Part shown: positions 7,218 through 14,584 of the stretch, in pieces
Numbering within the stretch: the stretch's first letter is position 1
Layout of the letters: every line of letters starts with the position of its first letter
Source of the DNA: Bacteroidota bacterium
Lineage (GTDB): Bacteria; Bacteroidota; Bacteroidia; Chitinophagales; Chitinophagaceae
DNA length: 28,523 nucleotides
NCBI GenBank assembly: GCA_028876035.1
Contig: JAGWTK010000005.1
Span: 1-28,523, forward strand
Direction: 5' to 3'
Position numbers and translations under genes: made by a program
The notes under the pieces: model-generated
What the model saw: the letters and a program-made list of their open reading frames with translations, nothing else
Told to the model about the DNA's origin: nothing
Database searches by the model: none

Positions 7218-9740
7218 ATGACACTACTCTACAAAAAGCTTTGGATGTTCACCTGCACCGTTCTTGCCTGCGGTGCAATGATGGCTCAGCAAGACTGGCC
7301 CCGGAGCATCTCAGGAACCAATGGCGAGCAAATAAAAATTTACCAGCCCCAGGTTGAGTCCTGGTCGGGCAACACGATCGTTTCCCGCTCCGCTATTTCA
7401 GTGGTTCCGCAGGGTAAGACAGACCCTGTCTTCGGTGCCTTCTGGTGGGACGCCAGCGTGGCGGATAAAGGAAATGCCGTGCTGGTTCAGGGCATTCACA
7501 TCAGCAATATCAAATTTCCGGATGGGGTGGACAATGCTGCCGCGGCCGACATCAAAAGCAAGCTCGAGTCGGAGATCCCAAATATGAATATCAGCATCAG
7601 TAAAGATGAGCTGAACAATTCATTGAAATCTGCCCGTGAGCAGGCAAAGTTGTCTTCTACTTTTAATAACGCACCTCCTAAAGTGATCTATGCGAGTCGT
7701 CCTTCCATGCTTGTGTTGATAGACGGCGAACCTAAGCTGCAGCGGAACAATACCTACAATATCGATGCGGTTGTTAACTCTCCTTTTACCATTGTGAAGA
7801 ACAATGATGGCCGGTTTTATCTCTATGGGGGCAAGGGATGGTACAGCGCTTCTGCAGCTACCGGACCTTATAGTTACGTAGACGAAGTTCCCTACAATCT
7901 CAAACAAATTGAAACGGCCGTAAAAACCAACCAGCAGGCCAGTGCAAAAAGCAATGCTGATAATAACAGTGATAATGATACGCAGGATATGCCTGCCAAT
8001 ACCATTCCCGAAATCATTGTAAGTACGCAGCCTGCAGAATTGATCCAGTCGAACGGTGAAGCCAATTTTGCCCCGGTTGAGAATACAGGTTTGCTCTATG
8101 TAAAAAATTCTTCGAACGATATTTTCATGGATGTGAACTCACAGCAATACTATGTGCTGCTGAGTGGCCGCTGGTATACATCACCTAACCTCAAAGGAAA
8201 CTGGCAATACACTGCGGCTGATAAACTGCCGGCTGATTTTGCGAAGATTCCCGCAGGTTCGCCAAAAGACAATGTGTTGGCCAGTGTTGCCGGAACCGAG
8301 CAGGCCAATGACGCTATCATGGATGCTGCAATTCCCCAAACAGCAAAAGTGGATCGCCGTACTGCCAGTACAACGGTAACCTACGATGGCGATCCTGAAT
8401 TCGAGAACATCAGCGGTACGCGTTTGCAGTATGCACTGAATGCATCTACCACCGTTCTTCGTTACAATGGTCGGTTCTATGCGGTAGATAACGGTGTCTG
8501 GTACATCTCCGATCGTGCGAACGGTCCCTGGACGGTTAGTCCGGAACGCCCGGACGAGGTAGATATGATTCCGCCGAGCTACCCTGTGTACAACACGAAA
8601 TACGTGTATGTCTACGATGTAACACCCGATTATATCTACACCGGTTATACACCCGGCTACCTGAATACCTATGTATACGGACCAACCATCGTATACGGTA
8701 CCGGCTATTATTATCGTCCCTGGTGGCGGCATTATTACTATGCACGTCCCTATACCTGGGGCTTTAATATGTGCTATACACCCTGGTACGGCTGGAGCTT
8801 CGGATATGGCTTTGGCTGGAACTGGTTTGATATCGGCTTTGGTTATAACTCATGGTGGGGTGGTGGTTACCGTTATGGTGGCTGGTGGGGCCCTTCAATC
8901 TACCGTCCCGCTTACTGCGGCTACTATGGCTACCGCAGTTATGGTTACTACGGCTACTACCGCGGATTTGCGTACAATAATTGTGTTCGGTATAACTACG
9001 GATATAACAACAATATCTACTACAACCGCCAGAATGTATATGCGTATAATAACCGGAGTTTTGTAAACAACAACCGCTACGATAACGGCTTCCGTGGCCG
9101 CGACAGGGATGGTAACCGTTTCAATACCTACGGTGGTGGTCGTTATAACAATGGAAACCGCACTGGCAATGGCGGTTTCAATGGCGGCAACAGGCCAGGT
9201 TTCAACAACAATAATGGAAATGCCGGTAATAACGGCAACTACAATAACAACGGCGGACGCAGGCCAGGTTTCAATACCGATAACGACAATGCCGGCAATG
9301 GTGGTGGTCGCTATGGTCGTCCTTATTCACCGCAGGGCGGAACTTCGGATAATAATCCCCGTTATAATGGTGGCGGCCGCGGATCAGTAAATGGAAATGA
9401 TGGTTCAGGCAACGGAAACTTTGGACGTCGCCCCTCTTTCCGTACCGATGGTGGTGCACCGCAGAACAATGGCGGATATTCACCCGCTCCCCGCAACTAT
9501 ACACCGCGGAGCGACGGAGGTGGTGGATTTAATCGTCCGCAAGGCGGTGGCGGATTCGATCGCCCGGGCCGGGGCAGTGCTCCTTCAGGCGGCGGAAGGC
9601 CTTCTTTCAACACCGGTGGTGGTGGAGGTGGTAGCTTCGGCAGACCCAGTGGAGGCGGCGGAAACTTTGGTGGCGGCGGTGGCGGTCGTTCTTCCGGTGG
9701 TGGTGGCGGCAGCTTTGGGCGTCCTGGCCGACATGGATAA
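7218..9740 (+). CDS. Large secreted protein: three repeated modules, Tyr/Trp/Gly-rich core, Gly/Asn/Arg-rich tail
   Basis: The 840-residue product starts with a signal peptide (MTLLYKKLWMFTCTVLACGAMMAQ), so it is exported. Three related modules follow, at roughly residues 154-230, 264-345 and 385-460. Each ends in an aromatic pattern such as FYLYGGKGWYSASAATGP, YYVLLSGRWYTSPNLKGNW or FYAVDNGVWYISDRANGPW. Residues about 460-610 are extremely rich in Tyr, Trp and Gly (for example WGFNMCYTPWYGWSFGYGFG). The final 230 residues are low complexity: Asn/Gly/Arg first, then runs of Gly with Arg, Ser, Pro and Phe. Similar proteins are often labelled carbohydrate-binding family V/XII, but I see no established domain and no catalytic residue. 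A surface or matrix structural role is a guess. A hairpin terminator lies just downstream. Confidence 0.85.
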   Translation: MTLLYKKLWMFTCTVLACGAMMAQQDWPRSISGTNGEQIKIYQPQVESWSGNTIVSRSAISVVPQGKTDPVFGAFWWDASVADKGNAVLVQGIHISNIKFPDGVDNAAAADIKSKLESEIPNMNISISKDELNNSLKSAREQAKLSSTFNNAPPKVIYASRPSMLVLIDGEPKLQRNNTYNIDAVVNSPFTIVKNNDGRFYLYGGKGWYSASAATGPYSYVDEVPYNLKQIETAVKTNQQASAKSNADNNSDNDTQDMPANTIPEIIVSTQPAELIQSNGEANFAPVENTGLLYVKNSSNDIFMDVNSQQYYVLLSGRWYTSPNLKGNWQYTAADKLPADFAKIPAGSPKDNVLASVAGTEQANDAIMDAAIPQTAKVDRRTASTTVTYDGDPEFENISGTRLQYALNASTTVLRYNGRFYAVDNGVWYISDRANGPWTVSPERPDEVDMIPPSYPVYNTKYVYVYDVTPDYIYTGYTPGYLNTYVYGPTIVYGTGYYYRPWWRHYYYARPYTWGFNMCYTPWYGWSFGYGFGWNWFDIGFGYNSWWGGGYRYGGWWGPSIYRPAYCGYYGYRSYGYYGYYRGFAYNNCVRYNYGYNNNIYYNRQNVYAYNNRSFVNNNRYDNGFRGRDRDGNRFNTYGGGRYNNGNRTGNGGFNGGNRPGFNNNNGNAGNNGNYNNNGGRRPGFNTDNDNAGNGGGRYGRPYSPQGGTSDNNPRYNGGGRGSVNGNDGSGNGNFGRRPSFRTDGGAPQNNGGYSPAPRNYTPRSDGGGGFNRPQGGGGFDRPGRGSAPSGGGRPSFNTGGGGGGSFGRPSGGGGNFGGGGGGRSSGGGGGSFGRPGRHG

Positions 9741-9769
9741 TAATTGACCCTGATACACTTGCTATACAT

Positions 9770-9803
9770 AGTGCCCCGACCAACGGTTGGGGCGCTTTTT
9801 TTG
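9770..9803 (+). terminator. Rho-independent-type terminator after the aromatic-rich secreted protein
   Basis: A G/C-rich stem with CCCC at 9774-9777 pairs with GGGG at 9789-9792, extended by outer pairs and by GACC/GGTT inner pairs including a G-U, around a 3-base loop (9782-9784). A run of seven T follows from 9796. It starts 29 bp after the stop codon of the gene ending at 9740. Confidence 0.85.
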
Positions 9804-9823
9804 AAGAAGAAGGTAAAAGCTAC

Positions 9824-9918
9824 CAGGTAAGGGGTATGAGGTCCAAGCTGAGCATTTTCTATGTGGTGCTGCTGCCATTCGGTGAGGGCCTCTTACCGCT
9901 TGCCCCTTACCCCTATCC
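9824..9918. repeat. Intergenic inverted repeat built from GGTAAGGGG-type words
   Basis: The left arm contains GGTAAGGGG at 9826-9834 and the right arm contains its reverse complement CCCCTTACC at 9903-9911; the match extends to 10 of 11 bases. Each arm carries further partial copies of the same word (GGGTATGAGG on the left; CTTACCGC and ACCCCTA on the right). The 50-odd bases between are unremarkable. The design resembles the repeat at 4262-4451 but with a different word. It lies between a terminator and the next gene on the plus strand. Confidence 0.6.
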
Positions 9919-9937
9919 ATGATCACTATCTTTACCC

Positions 9938-10630
9938 ATGCTTTTCTCAGAACAAATTCTTCGATTTTATAAAACGCTGCAGTTTACTATTTCGTTGCCG
10001 CCAGGCACGGAAGTAATGATTCCTTTTTCCGATAAACAAACCATGGCTGCGTGCAAAGCCTTTTATAAGAAATTTTACCACGACAATCTTACCCGCCGTA
10101 TGATCATCGGCATCAACCCGGGCCGGTTCGGCGGCGGCGTTACGGGCATCCCTTTCACCGATCCGATTCGCCTGGAGAAGATGTGTGGAATCGTCAATGA
10201 CTGGCCTAAAAAACAAGAGCTCTCCTCTCTTTTTGTGTATGAGATGATCGAAGCATTTGGCGGACCAACCGCTTTTTATAAAAATTTTTATATCACATCT
10301 GTAAGTCCTTTGGGTTTCACGCACCAGGGCAAGAACCTGAATTATTATGATGATAGAAAATTACAGGAAGCCATTCGCCCGTTTGTAATGGACTGCTTCC
10401 AGCGCCAGTTCAAATTCGGTGTCGACCGGAGTATCGCCTATTGCCTGGGCGATGGAAAGAATTTCAAATACCTGCAGCAGCTTAACAGCGAAGAGAAACT
10501 CTTTGGAAAAATCATCCCGTTGTCACATCCAAGGTTTATTATGCAGTACAAGCTTAAGTCAAAGCATGAATACATACGTGAATACATTGATGCACTAAAG
10601 ATGTCTGATGGCGGATGTGATCATACCTGA
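9938..10630 (+). CDS. SMUG2-like uracil-DNA glycosylase family protein (DUF4918)
   Basis: The 230-residue protein resembles the SMUG2 branch of the uracil-DNA glycosylase superfamily, first described from the Bacteroidota member Pedobacter heparinus. Such enzymes remove uracil or other deaminated bases from DNA. Motif 1 is visible as MIIGINPGRFGGGVTGIPFTD (N60 in the position of the SMUG catalytic/binding Asn). Motif 2 is PLSHPRFIMQYK (H197). The order and spacing fit the fold, and the length is normal for the group. There is no signal peptide, so it is cytoplasmic. It is preceded by TATCTTTACCC directly before the ATG, with no Shine-Dalgarno sequence. Activity on uracil in this protein is not shown by sequence alone. 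Confidence 0.85.
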   Translation: MLFSEQILRFYKTLQFTISLPPGTEVMIPFSDKQTMAACKAFYKKFYHDNLTRRMIIGINPGRFGGGVTGIPFTDPIRLEKMCGIVNDWPKKQELSSLFVYEMIEAFGGPTAFYKNFYITSVSPLGFTHQGKNLNYYDDRKLQEAIRPFVMDCFQRQFKFGVDRSIAYCLGDGKNFKYLQQLNSEEKLFGKIIPLSHPRFIMQYKLKSKHEYIREYIDALKMSDGGCDHT

Positions 10631-10634
10631 TTTA

Positions 10635-10664
10635 GGATATAAGATATTTGGATGTAAGATATCC
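10635..10664. repeat. Two 15-bp tandem copies of GGATRTAAGATAT word, with inverted ends
   Basis: GGATATAAGATATTT (10635-10649) is followed at once by GGATGTAAGATATCC (10650-10664); 12 of 15 positions agree. The outer ends GGATAT and ATATCC are inverted copies of each other. It begins 4 bp after the glycosylase stop codon. It is a third word type beside those at 4262-4451 and 9824-9918. Confidence 0.6.
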
Positions 10665-10845
10665 GCTGTGCGAAATCGCTGGGGATTGTTGTGAGAAACG
10701 TTCTGAGTAAAGCTCTAAATACAACTAAATCGCTGATGGCTGATGTGGCCATCGCTGATATCTATTTGTGCAACCTGCCATAACATTTTTGCATTTTTGG
10801 ATTTGCGCCTTCTAAGCAACAACATGCCTTGACGGGGATCGTCTT

Positions 10846-10878
10846 GGTACTATGTACTGAGTACTAAGTACAAGTACC
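10846..10878. repeat. Iterated GTACTNN words forming a self-complementary 33-bp block
   Basis: Five successive GTAC words, spaced six to seven bases apart, make up this block, which begins GGTACT and ends AGTACC. Because GTAC is its own reverse complement, the whole block is close to a palindrome and can fold on itself. It lies 30 bp before the start of the DsbA-fold gene. The 180 bases between this and the tandem at 10635-10664 contain no gene; they include a small hairpin made of GATGGC and GCCATC near 10735-10755. Confidence 0.65.
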
Positions 10879-10908
10879 CGTTTCCGATTCAAGCGCTATC
10901 TTTAACTC

Positions 10909-11571
10909 ATGCAACCCCTGCTCATTTATTGTTACGACGCCTGGTGCGGATGGTGTTACGGATTCAGTCCGGTTATCAAAAAGCTTTCCGAAGTATACAA
11001 AGACAAAATCGGCTTTGAAGTGCTGTCCGGTGGTATGATTATAAATGAAAACCCGCGACCGATCGGCGTGATGGCGGGTTATATCCAACAGGCACACAAA
11101 ACAGTGGAGTCGCATACGGGTATCCGTTTCGGAGAAGATTTTCTCTGGCATATTTTCAACCCCGATAAAAGCGATTGGTTTCCGGATTCAGAGAAGTCGG
11201 CGATCGCGCTCTGCATCGTTAAAGAATTGCTGCCAGATAAACAAGTCGCTTTCGCATCGGATCTGCAGTATGCATTGAATTACGAAGGCAGGGATTTATG
11301 CGACGATGAAGCCTACCGGCATTTGCTGGCCGATTACGGTATTGATGCAGCCGAATTCTACCAGAAATTACACAGCGAGCAGTATAAGCAGAAAGCGCAG
11401 TATGAATTCGCCCTTGTAAAACAATTACAGGTGACTGGTTTTCCGGCGGTGTTGATGCAGGTAAGCGAATCGAAATTTTACCTGGTAGCGAGGGGATACA
11501 CTAACTACGACGATTTATCCGGCAGGGTAGAAGCTATTTTAAAAGATATGGCAGCGCCAAAAACCCAATAA
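10909..11571 (+). CDS. DsbA-family (thioredoxin-fold) protein, cytoplasmic type
   Basis: This 220-residue protein has a CGWC redox motif (C13-C16, in YDAWCGWCYGF) and a cis-proline at VTGFPAVL (P179). Between them lies the helical insertion found in the DsbA/FrnE/2-hydroxychromene-2-carboxylate isomerase superfamily. There is no signal peptide or membrane segment, so it should act in the cytoplasm. A thiol-disulfide or glutathione-dependent isomerase role fits the fold; the actual reaction is not known. The stop codon overlaps the start of the amidohydrolase gene by one base (TAATG), which implies translational coupling. It belongs with the DsbA members often annotated as protein-disulfide isomerase. 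Confidence 0.9.
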   Translation: MQPLLIYCYDAWCGWCYGFSPVIKKLSEVYKDKIGFEVLSGGMIINENPRPIGVMAGYIQQAHKTVESHTGIRFGEDFLWHIFNPDKSDWFPDSEKSAIALCIVKELLPDKQVAFASDLQYALNYEGRDLCDDEAYRHLLADYGIDAAEFYQKLHSEQYKQKAQYEFALVKQLQVTGFPAVLMQVSESKFYLVARGYTNYDDLSGRVEAILKDMAAPKTQ

Positions 11572-12683
11572 TGTCAACCATGAAGTATATGTGTAAAACA
11601 GCAGGATTATTTTGTTGTGCGCTGAGCGCGGTGTTTTTTTCCTGTGCACAGTCTGGCGGAAAAATGGATTTTGAAAAGTATGAACCCATATCTACCCTTG
11701 TGGTGCCCGAGCACCCGGTAAAAAAGGCAAAATATCCGTTCATCGATGTGCACAATCACCAATGGAATATGGGCAGCCAGGATTTGGGCGGACTCATAAC
11801 CGATATGGATCGCCTGAACCTGGCCGTTATGGTGAACCTGAGCGGCGGCAATGGCCGGTCGCTGGATAAAATGCTGGAAAATGTAAAAGCCAACTATCCC
11901 AAACGTTTCATTGTTTTTGCCAACATAGATTTTGATGGTATTGGCAAAGAAGGCTGGACAGAGAACGCTGTAAAAGAACTGGAAAGAGATGTAAAACAGG
12001 GCGCGAATGGTTTGAAGATTTTCAAAGACCTGGGTTTCTCAGTAAAAGACAATAAGGGGCAGCGGGTAACAGTAGATGATCCAAGACTGGATGCAATATG
12101 GGAAAAGGCCGGACAATTGCACATCCCCGTTCTTATTCATACGGCCGATCCAAAACCGTTTTGGGACCCGGTAGATGAAAAGAATGAACGCTGGCTCGAA
12201 ATCACAACGCACCCTGGCAGAAAGCGGGGACCCAATGATCCCGCGCCCTGGGAAACATTAATAGAAGAACAGCACCGCATGTTCAAAAAACATCCCAATA
12301 CCACCTTTATTGCGGCGCATTTTGGCTGGTATGCCAATGATCTCTCCAAACTTTCATCGCTGCTGGACGAGATGCCCAATGTAAATGTTGAATTCGGCGC
12401 GGTGATAGCGGAGCTGGGCCGGCAGCCGAAGGCAGCGCGAAAATTCTTTGAACGTTACCAGGATCGCATCTTGTTTGGAAAAGACAGCTGGGTGCCCGAC
12501 GAATACGCTACCTATTTCCGGGTACTCGAAACAGAAGATGAATACTTCCCCTACCACAAGAAATACCATGCTTTCTGGCGGATGTATGGCATGGGACTGC
12601 CCAACGACATCTTAAAGAAAGTATACTATAAGAATGCCCTGCGCATCGTACCAAATATCGATGCCTCTCTGTTTCCCCGGTAG
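11571..12683 (+). CDS. Amidohydrolase family lipoprotein
   Basis: This 370-residue protein has a TIM-barrel metal-dependent hydrolase fold. The N-terminus has a lipoprotein signal with lipobox VFFSC (C25), so it is anchored in an envelope membrane facing the periplasm or surface. The barrel begins with FIDVHNHQW (H61 and H63 as metal ligands). It continues with LIHTADP, FIAAHFGW and LFGKDSWVPDEYATYF near the end (D305), the usual metal and catalytic positions of the amidohydrolase-2 group. That group includes decarboxylases and lactonases as well as amide hydrolases, so the substrate is open. The ATG overlaps the upstream stop by one base. It is convergent with the DUF1761 gene, 17 bp away. 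Confidence 0.9.
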   Translation: MSTMKYMCKTAGLFCCALSAVFFSCAQSGGKMDFEKYEPISTLVVPEHPVKKAKYPFIDVHNHQWNMGSQDLGGLITDMDRLNLAVMVNLSGGNGRSLDKMLENVKANYPKRFIVFANIDFDGIGKEGWTENAVKELERDVKQGANGLKIFKDLGFSVKDNKGQRVTVDDPRLDAIWEKAGQLHIPVLIHTADPKPFWDPVDEKNERWLEITTHPGRKRGPNDPAPWETLIEEQHRMFKKHPNTTFIAAHFGWYANDLSKLSSLLDEMPNVNVEFGAVIAELGRQPKAARKFFERYQDRILFGKDSWVPDEYATYFRVLETEDEYFPYHKKYHAFWRMYGMGLPNDILKKVYYKNALRIVPNIDASLFPR

Positions 12684-12700
12684 TCAAATACGTTGACCTG

Positions 12701-13123
12701 TTAGTGACGCCATGCACCGATGATAAACCCCATCAGCGTGAGTGCCACCAGGCTATAACCGCCATTGATGAAGATCAGCTTCCAGCTTTTCAATTCAAAC
12801 AGACTGTGAATTGCAATGGCTGAAAAGGTCCAGATACCTGCCAGGAAGCCAGCCATGGCACCCCATTGCGCATTTACGGCGGGGCCACAACCAGCTTGCG
12901 CAGGATCCTGCAAAAACATCGCAAGGTTAAAAGCCATTATCAACGAAAACAGGAAAGTAAATCCAAAAATCTTTCCCTTGTTACCCGCCTTAATTTGTTC
13001 TTCTGTTAGCCCGGCTTCTTTCATCCAGGCATTGCCAAAAACAGGGCGCGCATACCATAGACCGCCTACTACAAAAGAGGAAATGCCGGCAACAATAACG
13101 GCCAGCCAGTTGATGGAGTTCAT
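12701..13123 (-). CDS. DUF1761 family membrane protein
   Basis: The 140-residue product from the ATG at 13123 (MNSINWLAVIVAGISSFVVGGLWYARPVFG) matches the DUF1761 family, including the GLWYARPVFGNAWMKEAGL segment after the first membrane helix. Three further hydrophobic stretches follow (FGFTFLFSLIMAFNLAMFL, AMAGFLAGIWTFSAIAIHSLFE, LIFINGGYSLVALTLMGFIIGAW), giving about four membrane spans. The frame is open upstream to 13177, but those 18 residues are polar and not family-like. No function is known for the family. It is a single gene, convergent with the amidohydrolase. Confidence 0.9.
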   Translation of the reverse strand: MNSINWLAVIVAGISSFVVGGLWYARPVFGNAWMKEAGLTEEQIKAGNKGKIFGFTFLFSLIMAFNLAMFLQDPAQAGCGPAVNAQWGAMAGFLAGIWTFSAIAIHSLFELKSWKLIFINGGYSLVALTLMGFIIGAWRH

Positions 13124-13208
13124 ATGCAATCGTTTTGGTGAGGAGTTCTTTTTCCTAATATACAAAATTACTATCATCCGGTTTTCCGAAGCGGAACAGG
13201 TGCGGGCG

Positions 13209-13236
13209 TAAAAAAGCCCGGCATGACCGGGCTTTA
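13209..13236 (-). terminator. Rho-independent-type terminator after the secreted Spy-like gene
   Basis: GCCCGG at 13216-13221 and CCGGGC at 13227-13232 form a stem around a 5-base loop, lengthened by three A-T pairs. Read on the minus strand the stem is followed by a run of six T. It ends the minus-strand block that starts at 18413, about 20 bp after the last stop codon. Confidence 0.88.
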
Positions 13237-13255
13237 CATCGTTTATACAAAACTT

Positions 13256-13660
13256 CTATTGGTTATTACCACCACCACCGCCACCGGGTCTTTGAGGGCG
13301 CATGGAGGGTTCAATCTCTTCCTTCCACTTTTTGAATTGCTCTGCCGTGAAAATCTTTTTCAGTTTATCGTCGCGTTCGTCTGTCAGCTTTTTTCTTGTT
13401 TCCATCATCTTATCGCGATCGAACTGGCCGGAGGCTCGCATGTCTTCCATGGCTTTCTCCTGCTCTTTGTAGTAAACGGTAAAAGCACTATCGGTCAGCG
13501 CTGTTTTTTCTTTGTCGAGCTTAAAATCTGCCAGTTTATCCATCACCATTTTCACGCGTTCGGGAACCGACATGCGCGGCATACCAGGACCGCCCTGCGC
13601 TTGTACGGCTGCGTTCATGCAGAGGAACAAGCTGGCTGCAAAAAGGAGTTTCATTTTCAT
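13256..13660 (-). CDS. Small secreted Spy/LTXXQ-like helical protein
   Basis: The start at 13660 gives a signal peptide (MKMKLLFAASLFLCMNAAVQAQ) and a mature protein of about 112 residues. The mature part is mostly charged helix (VPERVKMVMDKLADFKLDKEKTALTDSAF, then MMETRKKLTDERDDKLKKIFTAEQFKKWKEEI). It closes with the pattern LTxEQ/FTAEQFKKW, seen in periplasmic Spy/CpxP-like chaperone and stress proteins. The C-terminus is a short Gly-rich tail. It is the last gene of the sigma-factor block, which suggests an envelope-stress or metal-stress role. The family match is by pattern only, so the assignment is moderate. Confidence 0.82.
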   Translation of the reverse strand: MKMKLLFAASLFLCMNAAVQAQGGPGMPRMSVPERVKMVMDKLADFKLDKEKTALTDSAFTVYYKEQEKAMEDMRASGQFDRDKMMETRKKLTDERDDKLKKIFTAEQFKKWKEEIEPSMRPQRPGGGGGGNNQ

Positions 13661-13739
13661 ACTTATCGTTTTTAGTTGAGGAACTGTAATGAAACATTGG
13701 ATGCTCAAGCCGATAAAAAACCTGCGGGTACGAATGACT

Positions 13740-14219
13740 TTAGTTTTTTGTTGGGGGTTTTTTCCAGGGCTGCATCATTTTCGCGGCGAGGACCGGCATC
13801 ACCGAATCAAATTTTGGCAATTGTGCGGGGGTACAAAGGTTGCGAAGTGTGCTGAAGTTTTTATAAAATTGAAGGTCGAGGGCCGACTGGTTCTGGCCAA
13901 TACGAGCAGCGGCTGCCTGTAACGCAGTATCACTTATGCCGGGTTTACCAATCAGCGCATAAAAGCTGTCTTTGCTCCTGCCCAATTCATCGAACAGGGG
14001 CTTCATCGCCTGCCGGTGCTGTTTTTTCAGGCTGTCCAGGCTGGCCATTTGTTCTTTGCTGAATGCAAGATCGTTTTGCAAAAAAGCAGTGATGCCCGGG
14101 CCTTTGCGCTCTGGCTTACCAGCGGGGTGATAGGCGGTGAAATACACCAGCACCCCAATGTTGGTGAGCAGCAGGAACACCACCAAAAAAATAAGCATCC
14201 TGTTTGTACGGTTGTTCAT
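13740..14219 (-). CDS. Membrane-anchored CnrX/Spy-like periplasmic sensor protein
   Basis: This 159-residue protein has one N-terminal membrane anchor (residues about 8-28, MLIFLVVFLLLTNIGVLVYF) and a periplasmic helical domain. The domain shows LAFSKEQMASLDSLKKQHRQAMKPLFDELGRSKDSFYALIG and LCTPAQLPKFDSVM, patterns of the heavy-metal-resistance/CnrX and Spy/CpxP fold. CnrX in Cupriavidus is the metal sensor of an anti-sigma complex, and this gene sits in the same relation to a sigma factor and a small membrane protein. Its ATG overlaps the stop of the anti-sigma-like gene (TAATG). The sensed signal is unknown. No His-rich metal site is obvious. Confidence 0.85.
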   Translation of the reverse strand: MNNRTNRMLIFLVVFLLLTNIGVLVYFTAYHPAGKPERKGPGITAFLQNDLAFSKEQMASLDSLKKQHRQAMKPLFDELGRSKDSFYALIGKPGISDTALQAAAARIGQNQSALDLQFYKNFSTLRNLCTPAQLPKFDSVMPVLAAKMMQPWKKPPTKN

Positions 14220-14542
14220 TAGCGGGCGTCCGGATTTTCGTCGTAGTATGAATTGGCTGCGAGTGTTGTATTATAATCTTCGTTGTTCACGGGTTGTTCG
14301 GATGGCTTCTCAAACCAAAGTACCGCGGCATTGAGCAGCAGTATGATCGCCAGTGTCGTTAGCACTACGGCAGGACGGGTGATCTGCTGCACCATGCGGC
14401 CCAGCCAGCCAGCCGGCTGTTCACGCTGCAAACGGGCTTGAACCCTGGTATAAAAGAAGGGCCCGGGGCTCGCTTTCTGCAAACCGTCGAGGCTGTGCAG
14501 CGTCCTTTCTGTGTTGTTGCTATCGTGTTCCTGTAGGCTCAT
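14219..14542 (-). CDS. Small single-span membrane protein, probable anti-sigma factor
   Basis: A 107-residue protein with a polar N-terminal 50 residues, one membrane helix at about 57-77 (RPAVVLTTLAIILLLNAAVLWF), and a short acidic C-terminus. The N-terminal part (LDGLQKASPGPFFYTRVQARLQ) is the pattern commonly seen in small Bacteroidota proteins encoded beside ECF sigma factors. The predicted topology puts this segment in the cytoplasm, where it could bind the sigma factor. It starts 42 bp after the sigma factor gene and overlaps the sensor gene by a TAATG junction. The role is inferred from context and topology rather than from a recognised domain. Confidence 0.8.
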   Translation of the reverse strand: MSLQEHDSNNTERTLHSLDGLQKASPGPFFYTRVQARLQREQPAGWLGRMVQQITRPAVVLTTLAIILLLNAAVLWFEKPSEQPVNNEDYNTTLAANSYYDENPDAR

Positions 14543-14584
14543 GTTAACGGGTTATTTGACGTAATTCCTGGATAAAACCTGCGC

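Noticed and set aside
8671..9747. Long plus-strand frames in other phases within the aromatic/Gly-rich gene, rich in Thr, Met, Val and Ala
   Set aside because: Shadow frames of the repetitive codons; they lack any start context or domain.
9497..9769. Minus-strand Pro-rich open frame opposite the Gly-rich tail
   Set aside because: It is the complement of repeated GGN glycine codons, which gives long proline frames automatically; the sense gene with a signal peptide is the real one.
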